NCBI GenBank assembly: GCA_904502155.1
Contig: CAJGDV010000074.1
Coordinates: forward strand, 1-6,136
Direction: 5' to 3'
DNA length: 6,136 nt
From: an uncultured Bacilli bacterium
GTDB taxonomy: Bacteria > Bacillota_I > Bacilli_A > RF39 > UBA660
Part shown: one piece after another, positions 1 through 5,977 of the stretch
Layout of the letters: each line of letters opens with the position of its first letter
Position numbering within the stretch: the first letter of the stretch is position 1
The notes under the pieces: model-generated
What the model was told of the DNA's origin: nothing
Seen by the model: only the letters and a program-made list of their open reading frames with translations
Databases searched by the model: none
Program-made: the position numbers and the translations under genes

Positions 1-355
1 ATTTACAACGATAATAACTGTATTACAATCTTTTAATAATACAAATACTCATATGATAAAACTTTTAAAATCGTTTGGAAGTAATAAATTACAAATATTC
101 ATGTATTTAATTTTACCATATAATTATAAGACTATTATAAGTTCCCTTAAAATTAATATCAGTATGTCACTTGTTGGAGTTATTATGGGTGAAATGCTTG
201 TATCAAAAGAAGGTTTAGGTTTTTTAATAGTATATGGTTCACAAATATTTAATTTAAATTTAGTAATGTCAAGTATATTAATATTATCAATAATTTCTAC
301 TATATTATATTATATACTATTATATGTCGAAAAAAAGATAATCAAAAATATTTGA
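1..355 (+). CDS. ABC transporter permease, SsuC/TauC (nitrate/taurine/sulfonate) type, 3' part only
   Basis: The reading frame is open from base 2 to the TGA at 353-355, so 117 C-terminal residues are visible; the start lies left of the window, and the ATG at 53 is internal. The visible part matches the C-terminal half of a binding-protein-dependent importer permease of the SsuC/TauC/NrtB kind. It has the ATPase-contacting EAA loop (visible residues about 20-39, with Gly26 and the closing LILP at 36-39 in the canonical spacing), then the family signature GEMLVSKEGLGFLI, then a last hydrophobic segment ending in a short basic tail (EKKIIKNI). The glutamate of the EAA motif is replaced by lysine, and the two alanines by leucines. 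The substrate (sulfonate, nitrate, thiamine precursor or other) cannot be told from this fragment, and the ATPase and binding-protein genes are not in view. The family call is firm; the substrate is open. Confidence 0.85.
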   Translation, partial: FTTIITVLQSFNNTNTHMIKLLKSFGSNKLQIFMYLILPYNYKTIISSLKINISMSLVGVIMGEMLVSKEGLGFLIVYGSQIFNLNLVMSSILILSIISTILYYILLYVEKKIIKNI

Positions 356-380
356 AAATTATATTAACTTATGTTATTCT
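352..380 (+). promoter_or_regulatory. Promoter for the SIS-domain gene (extended -10)
   Basis: TTGAAA at 352-357 (5 of 6 to the -35 consensus) is followed by exactly 17 bases and TATTCT at 375-380, with a TG at 372-373 giving an extended -10. Transcription would begin near 387, leaving a leader of about 17 bases that carries the AGGAG ribosome site at 392-396. The -35 box overlaps the TGA stop of the upstream permease gene. This is a pattern match, not a mapped start. Confidence 0.6.
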
Positions 381-392
381 ATATCTAGAATA
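375..392 (+). repeat. 7-bp inverted repeat between promoter and ribosome site of the SIS gene
   Basis: TATTCTA (375-381) and TAGAATA (386-392) are perfect inverted copies around the 4-base spacer TATC. The left copy contains the predicted -10 box, and the right copy touches the AGGAG ribosome site. No T-run follows, so it is not a good terminator. It could be an operator half-site pair or chance in AT-rich DNA. Confidence 0.35.
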
Positions 393-403
393 GGAGTGTT
401 AAT

Positions 404-1372
404 ATGAATAATATGAAAAAGAATTTAAATATTCAGATAGAAAATATAAATTCATGCTATGAAAAAAATAAAGAGTTGATACCATTAATTGCTAGAACTA
501 TCAAGGCTTATTCACCAAATAATATTATTTTAATTGGATATGATTCTGACTATAATGTTGCAAGATTTGCTAAATATTTAATTGAAATATATTATAAAGT
601 TCCTGTTTCAATTGCTTCACCTTCTGTATATTTAGAATATGATAGTAATATGATTATGAATAAAACACTTGCAATTGCCTTTTCATCTTCTGGATATGAT
701 GATAACATTAAAAATATTTTAAATAAATTAAACAATGCTGGTGCTTTAACCTTATCTATAACTAATGATGAATCATCTCCAGTAGCTATAGAATCTAAAT
801 ATGATCTTTATAATTGTAATACAAGCACAAACTATAAAATGATTAGTAATACATTTCCTACTTCAATATATATCATTATAAAACTTGTTTATGAATTAAC
901 AAGTTATCCTGAACTAGATATTGAAGAAAATAGAATTATTGAAAATATAAGTGAAAGTTTAAATTATGAAGATGAAATCAGAAAAGATATACAAACATTT
1001 ACTGATGACACCATAGTTTTATCATATGGTTATACATCTTCTATTGCTGAAGAATTTTCATTATTAAATTTAAGATTATCAAATAAGAATTTTAATAATT
1101 TCAATCTTGATAATATATTGCTTGATAATATTGAACTTAAAAACAAAAATATTATTTTATTTGGAATTGATAAATTTACATATAAGAATATAACATCAGC
1201 TTTAGAAAAATTCAAAAAAAATAACTGCAATATATATGTTATTACTAATAAAGGGGACATTTATAATTGTATAGAAAATGGCATATATATTAATGAAGAT
1301 AATGATTTATATGCTATGTTTGCTGCCATTGGTTTAATTCAAATTTTAGCATATGAAATAAAAAATTTATAA
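404..1372 (+). CDS. Tandem SIS-domain protein with degenerate sugar-phosphate isomerase motifs
   Basis: This 322-residue cytosolic protein starts at the ATG at 404, set by AGGAG seven bases upstream. It has two SIS (sugar isomerase) domains arranged as in the isomerase half of GlmS and in AgaS/FrlB-like proteins. Domain 1 shows GYDSDYNVARFAKYLIE (45-61), FSSSGYDD (93-100, in the place of the SQSGET phosphate loop) and ITNDESSPVA (119-128). Domain 2 starts near 203, with YGYTSSIAEEFSLLNLRL (208-225) in the place of the GRG..A.E.ALKLKE motif, and ends in IGLIQILAYEIKNL, corresponding to the PLQLLAY helix. Several things expected of an active GlmS isomerase are missing: the Glu-Thr of the phosphate loop are Tyr-Asp, no KHGP-like segment is present, and the chain stops where the DxPRNLAKSVT catalytic tail should begin. 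It has its own promoter and no obvious functional neighbour. A sugar-phosphate sensor or an unusual isomerase/deglycase are both possible; the true function is unknown. Confidence 0.8.
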   Translation: MNNMKKNLNIQIENINSCYEKNKELIPLIARTIKAYSPNNIILIGYDSDYNVARFAKYLIEIYYKVPVSIASPSVYLEYDSNMIMNKTLAIAFSSSGYDDNIKNILNKLNNAGALTLSITNDESSPVAIESKYDLYNCNTSTNYKMISNTFPTSIYIIIKLVYELTSYPELDIEENRIIENISESLNYEDEIRKDIQTFTDDTIVLSYGYTSSIAEEFSLLNLRLSNKNFNNFNLDNILLDNIELKNKNIILFGIDKFTYKNITSALEKFKKNNCNIYVITNKGDIYNCIENGIYINEDNDLYAMFAAIGLIQILAYEIKNL

Positions 1373-1391
1373 AGTAATTTATGAATTTTTT
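1360..1391 (+). terminator. Weak candidate terminator at the end of the SIS gene
   Basis: AAAAAATTTAT (1360-1370) can pair with ATGAATTTTTT (1381-1391) over 11 pairs, one of them G-U, around a 10-base loop, and the right arm runs into T-rich sequence. The left arm lies in the last codons of the gene. With no G-C pair the stem is weak, and such pairing is common by chance at this base composition. Confidence 0.3.
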
Positions 1392-1406
1392 TATTTTTAA
1401 TAAATA

Positions 1407-1415
1407 TGATATAAT
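1407..1415 (+). promoter_or_regulatory. Extended -10 promoter element for ktrBA
   Basis: TGATATAAT gives a perfect TATAAT (1410-1415) with an upstream TG. No good -35 box is seen; only a T-rich stretch (about 1386-1398) lies at that distance, which fits an extended -10 promoter. The start would fall near 1422, just before the AAGGAGG at 1425-1431, so the leader is only about 14 bases. That leaves no room for a leader riboswitch. Confidence 0.65.
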
Positions 1416-1435
1416 CTTTTAAGCAAGGAGGTATT

Positions 1436-2728
1436 ATGCAAATATTAAGAAAATTTGATCCATGTAAAATTATTGTAATTGGTTTCTTAATTACTATTTT
1501 AATAGGAGGATTTATTCTATGGCTACCTATATCTCATCAAGAAGGTGTTGATGTAAGCTTAATAGATTCTTATTTTATTACAGTAAGTTGTATTTGTGTT
1601 ACAGGACTATCTACAGTGGATGTAGCAAATACTTTTAACCTATTTGGTATTTTTATAATGGCATTATTAATACAAATTGGTGGCCTAGGTGTAGTTTGTG
1701 CTGGTGTAAGTATTATTCTATTAGCAGGTCAAAAAATAGGAATCAAAGAAAGAGTTTTAATCAAAGATTCATTTAATCTTGATTCTGTAAAAGGAATAGT
1801 TAAATTTATATTATCAATCTTTAAATTTACTTTTATTATTGAGTTAGTTGGTGCTATAATTTCTTTTTTTGCATATTTAAAATATTTTTCTATAAAAAAA
1901 GCTTTATTAATTAGTATATTTCACTCAATCTCAGCTTTTAATAATGCTGGATTTGATTTAATTGGTAATTATAATAGTTTATTTATTTTTAAGGATGATG
2001 TTATTATAAACTTAGTTACTTCCTTTCTTATCATTTTAGGAGGTATTGGTTTTTTAGTAATTAAAGATGTTTTAGAAAAAAAGAATTTTAAAAAACTAAC
2101 ATTACATTCTAAAATAGTTATAAAAACAACACTAATCTTAATTTTTGGTGGTACTATTATACTAAAACTTACTCAAAATATTACATGGCTTGGAGCATTT
2201 TTTGCAAGTGTATCAGCAAGAACTGCAGGCTTTGTAACATATCCATTTGATGTATTTAATCGTTTTGGTTTATTATTTATAACTATATTAATGTTTATTG
2301 GTGCATCACCAAGTTCAACTGGTGGTGGTATTAAAACAACAACTCTTTATACATTATTAAAAGGTACATATTCAACATGTGTAAATGATCATTGTTTTAG
2401 CTTTAAAAGATTAATTACTCCTGAAATTATTAATAGATCATTTATTGTATTATTTTTAGCTACTACGGTTGTTGCATGTTCTACTACACTTTTATGTGTT
2501 TTTGAACCTAATATAGATTTATCAAAATTACTATTTGAATCTGTAAGTGCATTTGCAACTGTTGGCTCATCATTAGGTATTACACCTATTTTATCATCAA
2601 TTAGTAAATTAATTCTTATGATTACAATGTTTATAGGTCGTGTAGGACCATTAACATTATTATCAGTATGGACTAAGAAAAATAAGAAAAATATTATATA
2701 TCCTAAAGAAAATATTATTATAGGATAA
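1436..2728 (+). CDS. ktrB: Potassium uptake protein KtrB, TrkH/KtrB family membrane subunit
   Basis: KtrB is the ion-conducting subunit of a K+ uptake system, usually Na+-stimulated in the Ktr type; it forms a dimer on a cytosolic KtrA ring. The 430-residue length fits KtrB (about 440-450) better than proteobacterial TrkH (about 480). Four M1-P-M2 repeats can be followed by their selectivity-filter loops: CVTGLS (54-59), NNAGFD (169-174), RTAGFV (262-267) and ATVGSS (374-379), each with its conserved Gly (57, 172, 265, 377). GASPSSTGGGIKTTT (289-303) is the gly/ser-rich segment after the third filter that forms the intramembrane gating loop. GRVGPLTL (401-408) carries the conserved Arg402 of the last helix, which in this family sits near the filter. 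The ATG is set by AAGGAGG four bases upstream. It is followed after 10 bases by ktrA, so the two form an operon. All key residues are present, so it should be functional. Some pipelines would name it trkH or ntpJ. Confidence 0.95.
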   Translation: MQILRKFDPCKIIVIGFLITILIGGFILWLPISHQEGVDVSLIDSYFITVSCICVTGLSTVDVANTFNLFGIFIMALLIQIGGLGVVCAGVSIILLAGQKIGIKERVLIKDSFNLDSVKGIVKFILSIFKFTFIIELVGAIISFFAYLKYFSIKKALLISIFHSISAFNNAGFDLIGNYNSLFIFKDDVIINLVTSFLIILGGIGFLVIKDVLEKKNFKKLTLHSKIVIKTTLILIFGGTIILKLTQNITWLGAFFASVSARTAGFVTYPFDVFNRFGLLFITILMFIGASPSSTGGGIKTTTLYTLLKGTYSTCVNDHCFSFKRLITPEIINRSFIVLFLATTVVACSTTLLCVFEPNIDLSKLLFESVSAFATVGSSLGITPILSSISKLILMITMFIGRVGPLTLLSVWTKKNKKNIIYPKENIIIG

Positions 2729-2734
2729 GGAGGG
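2727..2734 (+). promoter_or_regulatory. Ribosome binding site of ktrA, overlapping the ktrB stop
   Basis: AAGGAGGG begins inside the TAA stop of ktrB (2726-2728) and ends four bases before the ktrA ATG. This nearly ideal Shine-Dalgarno fixes the ktrA start. Its position suggests that ribosomes finishing ktrB feed ktrA translation. Confidence 0.8.
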
Positions 2735-2738
2735 CTTT

Positions 2739-3422
2739 ATGAGAACACAAAAATCTATAATTGAGTATGGTATTATTGGACTTGGTAGATTTGGCTTTAA
2801 CTTAGCTACTGCATTAGCTGAAGCTGGTAAAGAAGTTATGGTTATTGATAAAGATGAAAACAAAATAAGACAAATCAAGCATTTAGTTGATGAAGCTTTT
2901 ATTGTGAGTAGTATTGATAAAGAAACATTAGAAGAAACAGGAATACAAAATTGTAAAACTGTTATTGTTGGTGTTTCAAAAGAATTAGATATTAGTATAT
3001 TAACTACTTTAAATGTTATTAATATGGGTATTCCTAGAGTTATTGCTAAAGCTACGTCAGATGAACATGGTTCTATATTAGAAAAACTTGGTGCTGAAGT
3101 TATTTATCCGGAAAAAGACATGGCATTTAGAGTTGCTAATAAACTTATAAGTTCAAAATCTCTTGAATTCATAAGATTAAATGGAAATATTACAATAACA
3201 GAATTTAAATTACCTGATTATCTAATAGGAAAAACTATTGAAAATTGTAATATAAGAAAAGATTTTTCATTAACTATTATTGCAATAGAAAATGAAAGAG
3301 GAACAATTACTGATATAAAACCTGACTGTGTTTTAAGCAAAAATGACAAAATCATTTTAGTTGGGTCTGATAAAAACATTATGAAATTTGAAAGAATAAT
3401 TGAAAAAAAAGAACGCAAATAA
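2739..3422 (+). CDS. ktrA: KtrA, cytosolic RCK regulatory subunit of K+ uptake
   Basis: KtrA assembles as an octameric ring under KtrB and opens or closes the pore according to bound nucleotide (ATP activates, ADP inactivates in studied members). The 227-residue protein has one RCK_N domain (about 8-130) and one RCK_C domain (about 143-225). It is therefore a single-unit KtrA, not the double-length TrkA of about 458. RCK_N begins with the Rossmann motif GLGRFG (14-19), with Asp37 at the end of the second strand (VMVID) for the ribose. AKATSDEHGSILEKLGAEVIYPE (103-125) is the typical late RCK_N block; its Glu125 corresponds to the cation-cofactor glutamate described for B. subtilis KtrA. RCK_C is the domain that binds cyclic di-AMP in several Bacillota homologues; that this one does so is inference. 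The stop codon lies within a terminator hairpin. Gene order is ktrB-ktrA, reversed compared with B. subtilis ktrAB. Confidence 0.95.
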   Translation: MRTQKSIIEYGIIGLGRFGFNLATALAEAGKEVMVIDKDENKIRQIKHLVDEAFIVSSIDKETLEETGIQNCKTVIVGVSKELDISILTTLNVINMGIPRVIAKATSDEHGSILEKLGAEVIYPEKDMAFRVANKLISSKSLEFIRLNGNITITEFKLPDYLIGKTIENCNIRKDFSLTIIAIENERGTITDIKPDCVLSKNDKIILVGSDKNIMKFERIIEKKERK

Positions 3423-3450
3423 AAAAAATCAATATAAATTGATTTTTTTT
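3421..3450. terminator. Bidirectional terminator shared by ktrA and tsaD
   Basis: AAAAAAAATCAAT (3421-3433) and ATTGATTTTTTTT (3438-3450) form a perfect 13-bp stem with a 4-base loop, ATAA. Read from either strand it gives a hairpin core ending in a run of eight U. The TAA of ktrA (3420-3422) enters the left arm, and two bases of the TAA of tsaD (3451-3449) are in the right arm, so convergent transcription from both operons would end here. The stem has one G-C pair per core half, so stability comes from length. Confidence 0.8.
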
Positions 3451-4453
3451 ATTTTAAAATATCATTTGCTTTTGAATTTAAATTTAAATCTGCAATTCTA
3501 CCTAATTTATATGCATAGTACCCAGCTGCTCCAATCATTGCAGCATTATCTGTACAATATTTTATAGATGGAATTGTTAATTCATAGCCATTATTCTTAC
3601 ATTCTTTTTCAAGTTTAGATCTTAATCCTTTATTTGCAGCAACTCCTCCAGCAACAATTAAATTTTTAACATTATATTCTTTCATTGCTTTCATAGTTTT
3701 TTTAACAAGAATATCTGATACTCTATTTTGGAATGAGCATGCTAAATTAGCTTTATTAATTTCATTCCCTCTTTGTTCTTCATTATGATGTAGATTAATT
3801 ACTGCACTTTTTAAACCACTAAAACTAAAATTATATGAATCATCATTTAATGGTATTGGTAGATTATATGTATCTTCTCCTTCATATGCTAATCTATCAA
3901 TGATAGGACCTCCAGGATAAGGTACTTTTATAACTCTTGCAACTTTATCATATGCTTCTCCAACTGCATCATCAAGAGTACCACCAATTTTTTTAAATGA
4001 ATAATCTTCTTTCATATAAACTAATTCTGTATGTCCTCCACTAACAACAAGCGCCATTAATGGGAATTTCATTGGTTTCACAAGGTTATTAGCATATATA
4101 TGACCAGCAATATGATGTACTGGAACTAAAGGTTTATTATAGATATATGCTAATGTTTTAGCAGCTTGAAGACCAACTAATAATGATCCTATTAAACCAG
4201 GTCCATATGTGATTGCAATAGCATCTATTTCTTCTATTGTCATATTTGCTTTTTCTAAACATTGTTCAATAACTAATGTTATATTTTCAACATGATTTCG
4301 GCTGGCAATTTCAGGAACTACCCCACCATATTCAGCATGAATATCCATTTGAGATAAAACGACAGTTGCAATTTCATCACAACCATTTCTTATAATAGAA
4401 ACACTAGTTTCATCACAGCTAGATTCAAATGCTAGTATAAATGTATCTTTCAT
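3449..4453 (-). CDS. tsaD: tRNA N6-adenosine threonylcarbamoyltransferase TsaD
   Basis: TsaD transfers the threonylcarbamoyl group from threonylcarbamoyl-AMP to N6 of A37 in tRNAs reading ANN codons, working with TsaB and TsaE. The 334-residue protein is full length for the Kae1/TsaD family of the ASKHA fold. Hallmarks in order: LAFESSCDETS (7-17), YGGVVPEIASRNH (42-54), YGPGLIGSLLVG (83-94), the metal-site HHIAGH (113-118, His114 and His118), VVSGGHTEL (136-144), GGTLDDAVGEAYDK (157-170), PYPGGP (178-183), FSFSGLKSA (209-217), AGGVAANKGLR (268-278) and YCTDNAAMIG (299-308), whose Asp302 is the third metal ligand. Every expected catalytic and ligand residue is there. The ATG shares ATGA with the rimI stop; a modest GAGAG lies eight bases upstream (4466-4462), so translation is probably coupled. 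It is the last gene of the tsaEB-rimI-tsaD operon. Confidence 0.98.
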   Translation of the reverse strand: MKDTFILAFESSCDETSVSIIRNGCDEIATVVLSQMDIHAEYGGVVPEIASRNHVENITLVIEQCLEKANMTIEEIDAIAITYGPGLIGSLLVGLQAAKTLAYIYNKPLVPVHHIAGHIYANNLVKPMKFPLMALVVSGGHTELVYMKEDYSFKKIGGTLDDAVGEAYDKVARVIKVPYPGGPIIDRLAYEGEDTYNLPIPLNDDSYNFSFSGLKSAVINLHHNEEQRGNEINKANLACSFQNRVSDILVKKTMKAMKEYNVKNLIVAGGVAANKGLRSKLEKECKNNGYELTIPSIKYCTDNAAMIGAAGYYAYKLGRIADLNLNSKANDILK

Positions 4454-4851
4454 TTTATCAACTCTCTTATCATTAAAATACCATTTTCATTACCATAATA
4501 ATTATTTCTAATAGCAGATTTTTTAAATCCGTTTTTTTCATAAAAGTTTATAGCAACGTTGTTATTTTCATTAACTTCTAATGTTATATTTATGCAGTTA
4601 TTTATTTTAGCAAATGAAATTAATTCTTCAATTAATTTAGTACCAATTTGCTGTTTTCTATAGTCTGAATCAACATAAATATAATTGATTTCTATTCTAT
4701 CATATATAAAAGAAAAATCAATAAAACCTATGTTTTTATTATCTTTTTTATATATCATAAATTTTTGGAAACAATCTATTTCTTTTATTGATGTATTAAA
4801 AAAAAGTAAAAACGAATTTATTACTTTAATATCTTCAGTATAACTAATCAT
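4450..4851 (-). CDS. rimI: GNAT acetyltransferase, RimI-like
   Basis: This 133-residue GCN5-related acetyltransferase matches RimI, which acetylates the N-terminus of ribosomal protein bS18 (and sometimes other proteins) with acetyl-CoA. Strand 4 (INYIYVDSDY, 55-64) leads into the acetyl-CoA loop RKQQIGTKL (65-73). LEVNENNNVAINFYEKNGF (91-109) is the usual 'LEVRxSNxxAIxLYxxxGF' motif. RNNYYGNENGILMIREL (115-131) matches the RimI-specific C-terminal 'RxNYY...E.AllM' block with its tyrosine pair. It is shorter than usual (about 145-160), and the N-terminal acceptor region lacks the PWS-like motif of typical RimI, so the substrate is less certain. The phosphate-loop's first Gly is Gln. It overlaps tsaB by 8 bases and tsaD by 4 (ATGA). 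Its ribosome site is only an A-rich purine run, suggesting dependence on translation from tsaB. The position between tsaB and tsaD is the usual one in Bacillota. Confidence 0.82.
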   Translation of the reverse strand: MISYTEDIKVINSFLLFFNTSIKEIDCFQKFMIYKKDNKNIGFIDFSFIYDRIEINYIYVDSDYRKQQIGTKLIEELISFAKINNCINITLEVNENNNVAINFYEKNGFKKSAIRNNYYGNENGILMIRELIK

Positions 4852-5482
4852 TTTTCTTTTTTAAATTTGCTTCTGCTTCAGTAATTTTTAAATAATTTGG
4901 ATTTAATTTATGTGGATTTACTGATTCATCATTTTTGTGTTTGTTTATAATTTTTAATACATCGATATTTGAATTTACTATGTTTTCAAATCCATTTAAT
5001 TCATCATCACTAACAACACAATAATCTTCATTTTTTAATAATTCTTTTAAATCTTCAATTAAAATATATTTGTCAGCATGTTTTATATTTAAATTTTCAT
5101 CATATACACCAGCATATACAAAATCTCTTCTTGCATCTATTGCACCAACAATAGTTTTATAATTTGTATTAGTTGATGATAGAACTTCTAAGCTAGAAAT
5201 TGGAATTACTTTTTTATTTAAACTCCATGCAAATGTTTTACATATTGTTACACCAATTCTTACACCTGTAAATGAACCAGGTCCGGTAACACAATAAAGT
5301 TTTTCAATTTCACGTGGTTTTATATTAGCTTGTTCAATGCATGTTTGAATGACATCAAAAACTTTTACAGATAAATCTCCAGATAATTTTTCATTATAAT
5401 AACTGATTACTTTATTAGATAATTCATCTACAACAGCCACTATTAATCTAAAGTTTGAAGTATCTATAAATAAACTCATCAT
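4844..5482 (-). CDS. tsaB: tRNA threonylcarbamoyladenosine biosynthesis protein TsaB
   Basis: TsaB is the non-catalytic ASKHA-fold partner that dimerises with TsaD and is needed for t6A37 formation. The 212-residue protein shows the typical set: an N-terminal IDTSN (6-10), GPGSFTGVRIGVT (67-79), a helix with K82 and W86, IPISSLE (93-99), IDARRDFVYAGVY (115-127) and the C-terminal PNYLKITEAEA (195-205). It is slightly shorter than the usual 220-240, mostly in the region after 150. Two ATGs stand side by side at 5482 and 5479. The first is chosen because GAGG lies seven bases upstream and because it gives the common ATGA overlap with the tsaE stop. The tail ends in a lysine-rich NLKKKND encoded by A-runs that also serve as the purine-rich leader of rimI. 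Confidence 0.95.
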   Translation of the reverse strand: MMSLFIDTSNFRLIVAVVDELSNKVISYYNEKLSGDLSVKVFDVIQTCIEQANIKPREIEKLYCVTGPGSFTGVRIGVTICKTFAWSLNKKVIPISSLEVLSSTNTNYKTIVGAIDARRDFVYAGVYDENLNIKHADKYILIEDLKELLKNEDYCVVSDDELNGFENIVNSNIDVLKIINKHKNDESVNPHKLNPNYLKITEAEANLKKKND

Positions 5483-5931
5483 AAAACAACCTCACATAAT
5501 TCTTCGTATTTTTGTCCATGTGGTTCTATTGTTAAAATACGTTTATTTTCATCTATTACTGAAAATTTAATATCTAATCTTTCTTTTGGCAAAATATCTT
5601 TTACTGTATTTGCCCATTCGATAATAACAACACCATTCTTCTTATAATATTCTTCAATACCAATTCCTTCATATGCACCATCTAAACGATAAACATCCAT
5701 GTGGTATAAAGGCATTTCTCCATCTTCATATTCTTTAATAATTGTAAATGTTGGTGAAGTTATAGTTTCTTTTATTCCAAGTGCGTTTGCAAATCCTTTT
5801 GTAAACATTGTTTTACCACTTCCAAGATCACCATTTAAACAAATAATCATATTTGGAAATTTTTCTGATTCAAAATTTTGTGCAAGTTGCACTGTATCCA
5901 TTTCACTTCTTGTTGTATATTTATATTCCAT
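5479..5931 (-). CDS. tsaE: t6A biosynthesis ATPase TsaE
   Basis: TsaE is the small P-loop ATPase that resets the TsaBD complex between rounds of t6A synthesis. The 150 residues match the family length. Visible are the Walker A motif GDLGSGKT (34-41), the family-specific SPTFTIIKEYE (59-69) that acts as a switch loop, HMDVYRL (77-83), and the VVIIEWAN strand (101-108) with the conserved Glu105-Trp106. The ATG at 5931 is supported by GGTGA at 5941-5937, five bases before it, and by an extended -10 promoter just upstream. It is the first gene of a four-gene operon, and its TGA overlaps the tsaB start (ATGA). The operon begins about 70 bases after a 5S rRNA gene on the same strand, so read-through from the rRNA operon is possible. 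Confidence 0.97.
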   Translation of the reverse strand: MEYKYTTRSEMDTVQLAQNFESEKFPNMIICLNGDLGSGKTMFTKGFANALGIKETITSPTFTIIKEYEDGEMPLYHMDVYRLDGAYEGIGIEEYYKKNGVVIIEWANTVKDILPKERLDIKFSVIDENKRILTIEPHGQKYEELCEVVL

Positions 5932-5947
5932 TTATATCACCAAAATA

Positions 5948-5977
5948 ATTATATCAAAAAACATTATAAGAATACAA
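5948..5977 (-). promoter_or_regulatory. Promoter for the tsaE operon (extended -10)
   Basis: On the minus strand TGATATAAT (5956-5948) gives a perfect TATAAT with an upstream TG, the same nine bases as in the ktrB promoter. A poor -35 (TTGTAT, 5977-5972) lies 18 bases away. The start would fall near 5941, at the first base of the GGTGA ribosome site, leaving a leader of about 10 bases. A second TATAAT at 5968-5963 would give a more ordinary leader of about 25 bases but has no recognisable -35 and no TG. Confidence 0.55.

Noticed and set aside
353..355. TGA read as tryptophan (Mycoplasma code)
   Set aside because: TGA ends the permease, tsaE and rimI at family-typical positions, and the Trp codons checked in ktrB and tsaE are TGG, so the standard code fits.
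1030..1260. Open frame of 76 codons on the minus strand
   Set aside because: Lies entirely antisense to the SIS-domain gene, has no ribosome site and no recognisable motif; a shadow frame.
2663..2878. Open frame of 71 codons on the minus strand across the ktrB-ktrA junction
   Set aside because: Antisense to two well-supported genes, with no supporting signals.
3218..3418. Open frame of 66 codons on the minus strand
   Set aside because: Antisense to the RCK_C domain of ktrA; hydrophobic look is a by-product of AT-rich codons.
3476..3491. AATTTAAATTTAAATT-like repeat/palindrome
   Set aside because: It falls in the coding sequence for the TsaD C-terminus (a Leu-Asn-Leu-Asn stretch), and such strings are expected by chance in DNA this AT-rich.
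4797..4805. A-run near the rimI start as a frameshift or slippage site
   Set aside because: The frame is intact through it and the protein aligns on both sides, so there is no sign of programmed or accidental shifting.
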